Source: an uncultured Ruminococcus sp. (GTDB lineage Bacteria > Bacillota > Clostridia > Oscillospirales > Ruminococcaceae). Taken from it: 20,828 bases of DNA. A program made the position numbers and the translations under genes. The stretch is taken from NCBI GenBank assembly GCA_947178195.1, contig CAMWXM010000014.1, positions 1 through 20,828 on the forward strand, given 5' to 3'. This document shows, in pieces, positions 8,048 to 15,697 of the stretch. A model generated the notes under the pieces. That model had not been told where the DNA came from. It ran no database searches and was given only the letters and a program-made list of their open reading frames with translations. Numbering within the stretch: position 1 is the stretch's first letter; each line of letters begins with the position of its first letter.

Positions 8048-8113
8048 GTATATATGCGCACGAATTAAAACTCAAACTGCTGCCGGGATAACTTCCGGCA
8101 GAACAGATTTTTT
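8048..8113 (+). ncRNA. Predicted ~65-nt transcript: small RNA or terminated leader
   Basis: Start and end are inferred from the consensus promoter at 8013-8041 and the intrinsic terminator at 8077-8113. The single-stranded 5' part (about 8048-8076) is A-rich and contains no plausible reading frame. I cannot match it to a known RNA family. It could be a stand-alone small RNA, or a premature-termination product controlling the downstream rnjA-gdpP operon. No alternative antiterminator pairing was obvious by eye. Confidence 0.45.
8077..8113 (+). terminator. Intrinsic terminator
   Basis: CTGCCGG (8080-8086) pairs with CCGGCAG (8095-8101) across an 8-nt loop. An outer CTG (8077-8079) can pair with CAG (8104-8106) across an AA bulge. 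TTTTTT follows at 8108-8113. The GC-rich stem with immediate U tract is a standard rho-independent terminator on the plus strand. Confidence 0.8.
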
Positions 8114-8152
8114 ATTACGGTACGAAGGCATGGAAAATGCCTGTATATAAAT

Positions 8153-8332
8153 TTAAGGCAATACCGCACAAAGATTGTGCGTCAGATGCGCAGTAAGATT
8201 TTTCGTCAGATTGCACATAAATTTTGCAGGCATACTGACGTATGTCAAGAAATTTATGTGTAATATGACGGAAAATATCCAAGCAGATGACGTGCAAAGC
8301 CTCTGGGCGGTCTTTGGGCGGTGTTGCCTTAA
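8153..8332. mobile_element. 180-bp fold-back MITE with 22-bp imperfect terminal inverted repeats
   Basis: The left end, TTAA then GGCAATACCGCACAAAGA (8153-8174), matches the reverse complement of the right end (8311-8332; TTAA then GGCAACACCGCCCAAAGA) at 20 of 22 positions. The inside is also an imperfect palindrome: TTGCACATAAATTT (8211-8224) faces AAATTTATGTGTAA (8250-8263) around the loop CATAC-TGAC-GTATG (8231-8244), and CGTCAGATGCGCAG near the left faces a related sequence near the right. There is no transposase gene. If TTAA is the target duplication, the repeats would begin with GGC; this is inference. Frames read across it are by-products. A solo end recurs at 20663. Confidence 0.8.
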
Positions 8333-8687
8333 GGCTGTGCCGCAAAAAGCATGCCTTGATTTTCAGACTGTTCGACATTGGGTCTGAAAAATTCATACAT
8401 AAAATATCATATGAATTATGATAGTTATCCGCAAGCTCCGGCATGAAAGTCAGTCTGTCCACATTTGTCAAAATGTATTTCTACTTTTTAAAAAAATTTA
8501 CAAAAAGTCATTCAAAGCCGGCAAATTATAAACAGACGATATTTTAATAATTTTAACAGTTTTAACGATTCTGACAATCTTATAAATAATGCTTTAGGTT
8601 TATGGCGGCTTTAACGTGGCTTCGCCTTGAACAGCGATCGTTTAAAATTGTTTGAAAATGTCGGATAAAGAAAAGAGAGGTAAAGAA
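8333..8687 (+). other. Gene-free rnjA leader region
   Basis: No credible gene is present. It holds a 9-bp hairpin, TTTTCAGAC (8360-8368) with GTCTGAAAA (8382-8390), and an AT-rich palindrome ATCATA-TGAAT-TATGAT (8406-8422). The rest is A/T-rich sequence and I could not find a convincing sigma-A promoter in it: TATAAA at 8527 and at 8581 lack a well-spaced -35. If rnjA is transcribed from 8048, its leader is about 640 nt and includes the MITE. Confidence 0.5.
8675..8680 (+). promoter_or_regulatory. Ribosome-binding site deciding the rnjA start
   Basis: GAGAGG lies 7 nt before TTG 8688. The in-frame ATG at 8658 and TTG at 8652 have no purine-rich sequence at a useful distance. The spacing matches the TTG-started gdpP and tilS genes downstream. 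Confidence 0.55.
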
Positions 8688-10490
8688 TTGGAAAATAATC
8701 AGACAAAAGCATCTCATGACAATCAAAGAAGATTTTTCAGAAAGGGCGAAAGGAATGGAAACGTTAAAAATTATAACAGCAACAAAACAACCGCTTCACC
8801 TAATCAGAAAAAAGACGCAAAGGAACAAAGAAAAACTCCGGTAAAAATCATTCCACTGGGAGGACTTAACGAAATCGGCAAAAACATGACCGTTATTGAA
8901 TGCTGTAACGATATGTTTATAATCGACTGCGGACTCGCTTTTCCAGATACGGAAATGCCCGGTGTAGACATTGTAATACCGGATTTTACTTATATAGAAA
9001 AAAACAGTGATAAGATAAGAGGAATAGTTCTGACTCATGGACACGAGGATCATATCGGCGGTCTTGCATACCTTTTAAAGAAAATCAATATTCCGGTATA
9101 CGGTACAAAGCTCACATTGGCTCTTGTGGATGGAAAACTTAAAGAGCATGGTCTTTCGGGAAAGGTAAAGCTTATTGTTACCGCTCCCAGAAAAACCATA
9201 AAAATGGGATGCATGGCGGTAGAATTTATAAAGGTAAATCACTCTATTCCCGACGCTGTAGGAATGGCTATCCATACACCGGCAGGAGTTATTGTTCATA
9301 CCGGCGACTTCAAGGTGGATTACAGTCCTATAAACGGCGAAATAATAGACCTGGTAAGATTCGGCGAGCTGGGCAGCAAGGGGGTTCTGGCTCTTATGGC
9401 GGATTCGACCAACGCTGAAAGACAGGGATACACCCAGTCGGAAAGAACGGTGGGTGAATCCTTTGAAAAGCTTTTTGCTAAGGGCGAGGGGAAAAGAATC
9501 ATAATTGCAACATTCTCGTCTAATATTCATAGAATACAACAGATAGTAGACTGCGCAAAACGCTATGGCAGAAAAGTGGCAGTATTCGGAAGAAGTATGG
9601 TAAACGTTATAACCACTGCCATAGAGCTGGGATACCTTGACGTTCCCAAGGGAATTATTATCGACATTGATATGATGAACCGCTATACCTCTTCGGAGAT
9701 AGTGCTTATTACTACCGGCAGCCAGGGCGAACCTATGTCGGCGCTTACAAGAATGGCGATGAACGACCACAAAAAGGTCAACATTACGCCAAACGATTTT
9801 ATTATAATTTCCGCAACGCCTATTCCTGGAAATGAAAAGTTTGTCACAAAGGTGGTAAACGAGCTTATGAAATCCGGGGCACAGGTTGTTTACGAGGCTA
9901 TGTACGAGGTACATGTTTCGGGGCATGCATGCAGAGAGGAATTAAAGCTTATACAGGCGCTTACAAAGCCGAAATTCTTTATTCCCGTTCACGGAGAGTA
10001 TAAGCACCTTAAAAAGCATGCAGAGCTTGCTAAAGAGCTGGGAATGCCGGAGGAAAATATCATTATCGGCGAGATAGGAAACGTTATTGAAACAGACGGC
10101 ACTAAGATAGGTGTTGTATCTCAGGTGCCCGCAGGTAAGATATTGGTTGACGGACTTGGTGTCGGAGACGTTGGCTCTATCGTGCTCAGAGATCGAAAGC
10201 ATCTGGCTCAGGACGGTCTTATTATTGTTGTCATCGGTATTGAAAGAGCCTCAAATACCCTTGTATCAGGACCGGATATTATATCAAGAGGATTTGTTTA
10301 TGTAAGAGAATCCGAGGAGCTTATCGACAGCGCAAAGGCAGTGCTGGAGCATACTCTGAGATCATGCTCGTCTCAGGATTTCAGAGAATGGAATTATATA
10401 AAAACCCGTATGAGAGACGATCTTTCCGATTATATTTACGAAAAAACTAAGCGCAGTCCTATGATATTACCGATTATTATGGAGATTTGA
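8688..10490 (+). CDS. rnj: Ribonuclease J
   Basis: Metallo-beta-lactamase/beta-CASP ribonuclease with 5'-3' exonuclease and endonuclease activity in mRNA turnover and rRNA maturation. The zinc motif LTHGHEDHIGG spans residues 115-125; HTGDF follows further on, and the beta-CASP region and the C-terminal SGHA and PVHGEYKHL segments are present. The catalytic core begins near residue 51 (VKIIPLGGLNEIGKN). The first 50 residues are a basic, Asn/Lys/Gln-rich extension that looks disordered, making the protein (600 aa) longer than the usual roughly 555. TTG 8688 is preferred for its ribosome-binding site; ATG 8658 would add 10 residues. The gdpP start lies 18 nt after the stop, so an operon is likely. 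I do not assign J1 versus J2. Confidence 0.95.
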   Translation: MENNQTKASHDNQRRFFRKGERNGNVKNYNSNKTTASPNQKKDAKEQRKTPVKIIPLGGLNEIGKNMTVIECCNDMFIIDCGLAFPDTEMPGVDIVIPDFTYIEKNSDKIRGIVLTHGHEDHIGGLAYLLKKINIPVYGTKLTLALVDGKLKEHGLSGKVKLIVTAPRKTIKMGCMAVEFIKVNHSIPDAVGMAIHTPAGVIVHTGDFKVDYSPINGEIIDLVRFGELGSKGVLALMADSTNAERQGYTQSERTVGESFEKLFAKGEGKRIIIATFSSNIHRIQQIVDCAKRYGRKVAVFGRSMVNVITTAIELGYLDVPKGIIIDIDMMNRYTSSEIVLITTGSQGEPMSALTRMAMNDHKKVNITPNDFIIISATPIPGNEKFVTKVVNELMKSGAQVVYEAMYEVHVSGHACREELKLIQALTKPKFFIPVHGEYKHLKKHAELAKELGMPEENIIIGEIGNVIETDGTKIGVVSQVPAGKILVDGLGVGDVGSIVLRDRKHLAQDGLIIVVIGIERASNTLVSGPDIISRGFVYVRESEELIDSAKAVLEHTLRSCSSQDFREWNYIKTRMRDDLSDYIYEKTKRSPMILPIIMEI

Positions 10491-10508
10491 TTTTCGGAGG
10501 TGAACTGA

Positions 10509-12458
10509 TTGAAAAAGAAGTTTCCGCTGGGATTTGTAATCACGGCAATTCTGCTTGGAGCATCGTGTGCGGTATCGGCTTTTATGCTGAATGAATACAG
10601 CCAGGAAAAATGTATTATTTCGATTATTATGTCGGTCGTTTTTATGGCAGCTTTAATCGCAGAGATAATTATATACCAAAAAAGCTCCATAAGACGTATT
10701 GCAGAGCTTAACGATGCTGTAAATATTGCCGGAAACAAGGTGCTTTATTACGCCGAAAATCCCGTGGTCATTCTGGGGGATAAATATGAGATATTGTGGT
10801 GCAATAGGGAATTCGATACGCAGATAATGAAGGACGACGACGCTTTCGGCTGCGATATCGGCAAAGCTCTGGGAGTGGATATGAAAATGCTGCTGGCTGA
10901 AAGTATTGCCAAAACCGAATATAACAACAGGATATATAAAATAACCTGTGTCCCCATAGGCGCTGAAAATAAAAATCTTATATATCTCAGCTTTACAGAT
11001 ATTACGGAATTTGTAGAACTGTTCAACAAATACAAAAGAACCCGTCCGGTAGTGGCACTGCTGGTCATAGACAACTGCGAGGACGTTTTGCAGAATTTCA
11101 AGGAAAGCGAAAAGGCTCAGGTTTCTGCTGCAATAGAAACGCTTTTAGAAAAATTCATGTCAAAAACCACTGGCGTGCTGAGAAAGCTTGGAAGCTATAA
11201 ATTTATAGCCGTTATCGAGGAACAGCATCTCAACGAGATAATCGGGGAAAAATTCAATATTTTAGACAGCGCAAGAAATATTACCGTAGGAAATAAAAGC
11301 AATATCATAACATTTTCCATAGGCGTGGGAAGAGGCGGAGAAACATTAGAGGAAAACGAAGGCTATGCAAAGCAGGCTCTGGATATGTGCCTTGGAAGAG
11401 GCGGAGACCAGGCGGCCGTTAAGACTGAAAACGGCTTCAGATTTTTCGGCGGCGTGGCAAAGGGCGTTGAAAAAAAATCAAAGGCAAAATCCCGTATCAT
11501 TTCCAATGCGCTTCAGGAAATCATCAGTTCAAGCGGCGACGTCTACATAATGGGACACAGATTTGCCGACCTTGACGCTGTCGGAGCAGGCGCAGGACTT
11601 GCAGGAGCAATAAGACAACTGGGAAAAACCGCATATTATGTGGTGGATTTTCAGAAAAATCTTTCTGGTATGCTTATTGACAAAATAGAAGCCGAACACC
11701 CGGGACTTATTATCTCAACGGAAGAAGCAGAAGCTGATTTTGACCAGTCATGCCTTCTTATTATTGTTGACACCCATAACGCTGAAATGTTGGAAAGCCG
11801 GAAGATTTTTGAGCGTGCGGCTCAGAAGGTGGTCATAGACCATCACAGAAAATCAGTGAATTTCATAAACGACGCCGTTATCTTTCACCATGAGCCATAC
11901 GCTTCATCAGCTTCGGAAATGGTAACGGAAATAATTCAGTATTTTAAAAATCTCAATTCACTTTCTCAGACTTTATCAGAGGCTCTTCTTGCGGGAATCA
12001 TGCTGGACACAAAAAATTTTGTTATGAGGACAGGCGTAAGAACATTTGAAGCGGCGGCATATCTGCGAAAAAACGGAGCAGATACCATAAAGGTGAAAAG
12101 CCTTTTTACAAGCTCAATCGATTCCTATAAGAAAAAATCTCAGCTTATCTCGTCGGCTGAGATAGTCAACAACTGCGCAGTAGCTGCTGCTGAAAAGGAA
12201 AGCAGCGATATAAGAATAATCGCTCCCCAAGCGGCAGACGAGCTTCTGAGCATACAGAATGTGGATGCTTCTTTCGTTATTTATAAAACGGGAAATACCA
12301 TTAATATATCCGCAAGGTCTTTGGGGATAATAAACGTTCAGGTTATTATGGAAAGCTTAGGCGGCGGCGGTCATCAGACTATGGCGGCAGCACAGCTTGA
12401 AAATGTTTCAATAGAACAGGCTAAAAAAATGCTTTACGAAGCTATAAATTCAAATTGA
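10509..12458 (+). CDS. gdpP: GdpP-type cyclic-di-AMP phosphodiesterase
   Basis: Membrane-bound enzyme that hydrolyses cyclic di-AMP (to 5'-pApA in characterised homologues), setting the level of this messenger, which controls potassium, osmolyte and wall homeostasis. The 649 aa match the B. subtilis protein in size and order: two membrane helices (about 7-55), a PAS-like domain (about 80-170), and a degenerate GGDEF domain where the usual motif reads GSYKFIAVIEEQ (228-239). A DHH domain has GHRFADLDAVGA (349-360), DTHN (421-424) and IDHHR (443-447), and DHHA1 has GGGGHQ near the end. The degenerate GGDEF domain is normal for the family. The TTG start at 10509 has GGAGG at 10496-10500. rplI follows 15 nt after the stop. 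Confidence 0.95.
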   Translation: MKKKFPLGFVITAILLGASCAVSAFMLNEYSQEKCIISIIMSVVFMAALIAEIIIYQKSSIRRIAELNDAVNIAGNKVLYYAENPVVILGDKYEILWCNREFDTQIMKDDDAFGCDIGKALGVDMKMLLAESIAKTEYNNRIYKITCVPIGAENKNLIYLSFTDITEFVELFNKYKRTRPVVALLVIDNCEDVLQNFKESEKAQVSAAIETLLEKFMSKTTGVLRKLGSYKFIAVIEEQHLNEIIGEKFNILDSARNITVGNKSNIITFSIGVGRGGETLEENEGYAKQALDMCLGRGGDQAAVKTENGFRFFGGVAKGVEKKSKAKSRIISNALQEIISSSGDVYIMGHRFADLDAVGAGAGLAGAIRQLGKTAYYVVDFQKNLSGMLIDKIEAEHPGLIISTEEAEADFDQSCLLIIVDTHNAEMLESRKIFERAAQKVVIDHHRKSVNFINDAVIFHHEPYASSASEMVTEIIQYFKNLNSLSQTLSEALLAGIMLDTKNFVMRTGVRTFEAAAYLRKNGADTIKVKSLFTSSIDSYKKKSQLISSAEIVNNCAVAAAEKESSDIRIIAPQAADELLSIQNVDASFVIYKTGNTINISARSLGIINVQVIMESLGGGGHQTMAAAQLENVSIEQAKKMLYEAINSN

Positions 12459-12473
12459 CAGGAGAAAAATATT

Positions 12474-12920
12474 ATGAAGGTTATTTTTTTACAGGACGTA
12501 AAAGGCTCTGGTAAAAAGGGCGAAGTCAAAAACGTATCCGACGGATATGCAAGAAATTTTTTAATTGGAAAGGGACTTGCTGTTGAGGCAACCGCAAAAA
12601 ACATGAATCTTTTAGACGGTCAGAAGGCGTCGGCACAACATAAAAAAGATGTTGAAAAACAGAATGCGGAGGATATTGCGTCAGCTGTCAACGGAAAAAC
12701 AGTAAAGGCTGTAGCCAAAGCAGGCAGCGGCGGCAGACTCTTTGGCTCGATCACTGCCGGAAATATTGCCGATCTTATCGAAAAACAGTTCGGCAAAAAA
12801 ATTGACAAGAAAAAAATTATTCTTAAAACTGACATTAAGAATTTCGGCGCATACGAAGCTGAGATCAAATTATATCCGGGAGTTACCGCAAAGGTGACGG
12901 TAAATGTAACGGAGGAATAA
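12474..12920 (+). CDS. rplI: 50S ribosomal protein L9
   Basis: Large-subunit protein that binds 23S rRNA near the base of the L1 stalk and affects translation fidelity. The 148-aa sequence starts with the family N-terminus MKVIFLQDVKGSGKKGEV and contains the NFLIGKGLAVEAT segment. It continues through a long connecting helix into the C-terminal domain (GGRLFGSIT through GVTAKVTVNV). AGGAGA lies about 8 nt before ATG 12474. It sits between gdpP and dnaB, the common Firmicutes arrangement. The dnaB ribosome-binding site (GGAGGA, 12911-12916) lies in the last codons of rplI, which should couple their translation. Confidence 0.97.
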   Translation: MKVIFLQDVKGSGKKGEVKNVSDGYARNFLIGKGLAVEATAKNMNLLDGQKASAQHKKDVEKQNAEDIASAVNGKTVKAVAKAGSGGRLFGSITAGNIADLIEKQFGKKIDKKKIILKTDIKNFGAYEAEIKLYPGVTAKVTVNVTEE

Positions 12921-12921
12921 A

Positions 12922-14268
12922 ATGGAATACGAGGAGTTTGGCGATAAGGAGCTGCCCTATAGTCTTGAGGCGGAACAGACTATCCTGGGTGCAATATTAA
13001 TAGACCAGACGGTTATTTCAAGCGTTCTGGAAACAGTAAAGCCGGAAAGCTTTTTTACACAGCAGCACAAAGCGCTGTTTACTGTAATGCTCAGAATGTT
13101 TACCTCGGGAATACAGGCGGACGTTATCACCGTATTAAACGAAGCGGTCAAGGAGAAAATCTTTGAGACGGCTCAGGAAGGAAGAAATTATCTTGCTTCT
13201 CTTGTAAATATGGTTCCATCCGTAGATAATATAGACAGCTATTGCCGGATAGTTGCCGAAAAGTATTATATACGAAGCCTGGCGATAGTTGCAAGAGAGC
13301 TTCTTCATGAGATAGCTCTTGATCAGAATTCCGCACAGGTACTGCTTGATTCGGCAGAACAGAAAATATTTGACATAAGACAGGGCAAGGACGTTACGGG
13401 ACTTACCCCTATAAGCGACGTTGTTTTTGAATCATGGGACAGGCTTCAGAAAATTTCCGGTCCGGATAAGGATAAATATCTGGGAGCAAAAACAGGATTT
13501 ACTCTGCTTGATACAATAACAACCGGTCTTAATAAATCCGACCTTATTATTATTGCCGCCCGTCCGGGTATGGGTAAAACCTCATTTGCCCTTAACATTG
13601 CTTCAAATGTTGCAAGAAGAGCCGGAAAGGACGTGGCTGTATTTTCACTTGAAATGTCAAAGGAACAGCTTGCGACCAGAATGCTTTCTACTGAAGCTTT
13701 GGTAGATTCAAATAAGCTCAGAAGCGGATTTTTGTCGGATAATGACTGGGTAAGGCTCGCATCAAGCGCAGATGTACTCTGCGGCATGCCTATATATCTT
13801 GACGATACGGCGGGCACTAATGTGCCGCAGATAAAAGCAAAACTCAGAAGAGTAAAAAATCTCGGTCTTGTGGTCATCGACTATTTACAGCTTTTAGGCT
13901 CTACCATAAAATCCGAAAATATGGTTCTGAGAGTACAGGAAATCACAAGAAATCTGAAAATTCTTGCAAAAGAGCTTGACGTACCGGTAATACTGCTTTC
14001 ACAGCTGAGTCGTGGAGTTGAGAGCAGACCTGATAAAAGACCTCTTTTATCAGACCTGAGAGATTCAGGCTCAATAGAACAGGACGCAGATATTGTTATG
14101 TTTCTTTACAGGGACGCATACTATAATAAAGAAAGCGCAGAACCAAATATTTCTGAATGTATAGTTGCAAAAAATCGTCATGGTGAAACAGGAACTGTAA
14201 AGCTTATATGGGACGGTCAGTTCACCAGATTTTCAAACGCCGACTTTAATTCGCCGCCGGAGGGTTAA
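12922..14268 (+). CDS. dnaB: Replicative DNA helicase DnaB (DnaC in Bacillus naming)
   Basis: Hexameric 5'-3' helicase that unwinds the replication fork and recruits primase. The 448-aa protein has the N-terminal domain (LPYSLEAEQTILGAIL at 11-26) and a linker. The RecA-like domain has Walker A ARPGMGKTS (213-221), FSLEMS (241-246), Walker B VVIDYLQLL (317-325), QLSRGVE (361-367) and the DLRDSGSIEQDAD segment (378-390). No intein is present, although this gene is a frequent intein site. ATG 12922 lies 2 nt after the rplI stop. tilS starts 4 nt after this gene's stop, supporting one transcript. Confidence 0.97.
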   Translation: MEYEEFGDKELPYSLEAEQTILGAILIDQTVISSVLETVKPESFFTQQHKALFTVMLRMFTSGIQADVITVLNEAVKEKIFETAQEGRNYLASLVNMVPSVDNIDSYCRIVAEKYYIRSLAIVARELLHEIALDQNSAQVLLDSAEQKIFDIRQGKDVTGLTPISDVVFESWDRLQKISGPDKDKYLGAKTGFTLLDTITTGLNKSDLIIIAARPGMGKTSFALNIASNVARRAGKDVAVFSLEMSKEQLATRMLSTEALVDSNKLRSGFLSDNDWVRLASSADVLCGMPIYLDDTAGTNVPQIKAKLRRVKNLGLVVIDYLQLLGSTIKSENMVLRVQEITRNLKILAKELDVPVILLSQLSRGVESRPDKRPLLSDLRDSGSIEQDADIVMFLYRDAYYNKESAEPNISECIVAKNRHGETGTVKLIWDGQFTRFSNADFNSPPEG

Positions 14269-14271
14269 GAC

Positions 14272-15606
14272 TTGACAGAAACGGTAATAAATACTATAAA
14301 AGAATACAATATGATAAAAAAAGGCGACAGGGTCACAGCAGCTTTATCAGGCGGCGCAGACAGTATATGCCTTCTGCATATTCTCAATAAGCTTAAAGAA
14401 GAACTTGAAATTTCCCTTGACGCCGTTCATATCAATCATTGCATAAGAGGCGAAGAAAGCGACAGAGACGAGGAATTTTGCAGATCATTCTGTGAAAGGC
14501 TGGGGATTCCGCTTAAAATTTATCGTGTGGATATACCCAGGGTTGCTGAAAACTCGGGCAGATCCTTAGAGGAAACAGCAAGAGATAAAAGATATGAAAA
14601 GCTTCTGGAATGGGCAGGAAAGGACGGCAGAATCGCTACGGCTCATACCCTTTCGGATAATGCGGAAACGGTTATCCTGAATCTTATAAGAGGAACAGGC
14701 TTAAAGGGTCTTTGCGGAATACCGCCTGTCCGGGGCAGTATTATTCGTCCCCTTATCGGCGTTACAAGACTTCAAGTGGAACAGTATCTTAAAGATTGCG
14801 GACAGGATTATGTTACCGATTCCACTAATCTTTCAGACGATTACACAAGAAATAAGATACGTCATAATATAATTCCGGTAATGCTTGATATAAACAATGG
14901 CTTTTATAAAAGTTTTTTCAATTCAAATAAAGCTCTTATAAGCGAGAATAAATTTATAGAATCTCAGGCGGAGGAATGCTATAAAAGCTGCTGTATAAAT
15001 AATACTTTAAAAAATATTTCAAAATATAACCATTTTATACAAAAAAGGGTTATTTTGAAATATTTGAAAGAAAATGGCCTTCCGGTAAGCTATGAAAAAA
15101 TCAGCCGGACAGCAGAAATTGCCGATAAAAAGGGCAAGATAAATATATCCGGGAATGCTTTTATAATAAGCGAAAACGGAAATATTTATATAGAAAAAAA
15201 ATCCGATGTGGTTGACAATGGGGATAAGGCAATACCCTTGAAAATCGGGAACAACAGTATTTTTAAAAATATTATTTTTAATGCGGAGCTTACAGACAGC
15301 TTTGACGATAAAAAAAATCTTATAGATACTGATAAGGTATCTGGAAAAATTATCCTTCACAGCCGAAGATACGGCGACAGAATAAAGCTTATTGGAAGAA
15401 ACTTCACATCCTCGGTAAAAAAACTGATAAATGAAAATATTCCTCGTGAAAAACGGTCGGTTCTTCACTTTCTCAGCGATGATGAGGGACTGATATTTAT
15501 GGAAGGATTTGGAGCGGCAGACAGGGTAAAAGTTGCCGAAAATTCAAAAAAAATCCTTAAAATTACAATCGGGCAAAAAAATGCAAATAAAAATTTGACT
15601 TTATAG
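14272..15606 (+). CDS. tilS: tRNA(Ile)-lysidine synthase
   Basis: Uses ATP and lysine to convert C34 of the CAU anticodon in a minor tRNA-Ile to lysidine, so that it reads AUA. The N-terminal PP-loop ATPase carries SGGADS (26-31). Further motifs are HINHCIRGEESDRDEEFC (53-70), HTLSDNAETVILNLIRGTG (125-143) and VTDSTN then YTRNKIRHNIIP (181-202). The C-terminal part (about 340-444) resembles the tRNA-contacting TilS domain, with the RRYGDRIKL segment. Length 444 aa is typical for the long form. The start is TTG 14272, with GGAGGG (14259-14264) 7 nt before it, overlapping the end of dnaB. No hpt gene follows, unlike the Bacillus tilS-hpt-ftsH order. Confidence 0.95.
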   Translation: MTETVINTIKEYNMIKKGDRVTAALSGGADSICLLHILNKLKEELEISLDAVHINHCIRGEESDRDEEFCRSFCERLGIPLKIYRVDIPRVAENSGRSLEETARDKRYEKLLEWAGKDGRIATAHTLSDNAETVILNLIRGTGLKGLCGIPPVRGSIIRPLIGVTRLQVEQYLKDCGQDYVTDSTNLSDDYTRNKIRHNIIPVMLDINNGFYKSFFNSNKALISENKFIESQAEECYKSCCINNTLKNISKYNHFIQKRVILKYLKENGLPVSYEKISRTAEIADKKGKINISGNAFIISENGNIYIEKKSDVVDNGDKAIPLKIGNNSIFKNIIFNAELTDSFDDKKNLIDTDKVSGKIILHSRRYGDRIKLIGRNFTSSVKKLINENIPREKRSVLHFLSDDEGLIFMEGFGAADRVKVAENSKKILKITIGQKNANKNLTL

Positions 15607-15623
15607 CTGTTTTAGGTTATAAT
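15595..15623 (+). promoter_or_regulatory. Sigma-A type promoter of ftsH
   Basis: TTGACT (15595-15600) and TATAAT (15618-15623) are separated by 17 bp. The -35 lies in the last codons of tilS. The expected start near 15630 gives ftsH a leader of about 70 nt, so ftsH can be expressed apart from the upstream operon. Confidence 0.85.
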
Positions 15624-15639
15624 AATAAAAGCTATGAAG

Positions 15640-15661
15640 ATTTGTCTGTTTACAGGCAAAT
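15640..15661 (+). repeat. Hairpin in the ftsH leader
   Basis: ATTTGTCTG (15640-15648) pairs with CAGGCAAAT (15653-15661), including one G-U pair, around a TTTA loop. It lies about 10 nt into the predicted transcript and 22 nt before the ribosome-binding site. No HrcA CIRCE or CtsR operator is evident, so it is probably a stabilising or regulatory 5' stem. Confidence 0.5.
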
Positions 15662-15697
15662 ACATACGGCAGATTAAAGAATGGAGTGAATGAATCT

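Noticed and set aside
8175..8387. 70-codon plus-strand frame starting inside the MITE
   Set aside because: It begins in the element's left half and ends in the downstream hairpin. No Shine-Dalgarno sequence, and composition follows the palindrome, so it is not a gene.
8115..8471. 118-codon minus-strand frame across the MITE region
   Set aside because: Most of it is the MITE read through, including both terminal repeats. It has no ribosome-binding site and no recognisable domain. It is a by-product of the repeat.
8497..8532. TTTACA and TATAAA as an rnj promoter
   Set aside because: The spacing is 24 bp, outside the usual 16-18. The TATAAA at 8581 also lacks a well-placed -35.
9075..9926. 283-codon open frame antisense to rnj
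   Set aside because: Complements the RNase J coding sequence in a codon-biased gene. Rich in His, Cys, Tyr and Arg, with no domain; RNase J explains the locus fully.
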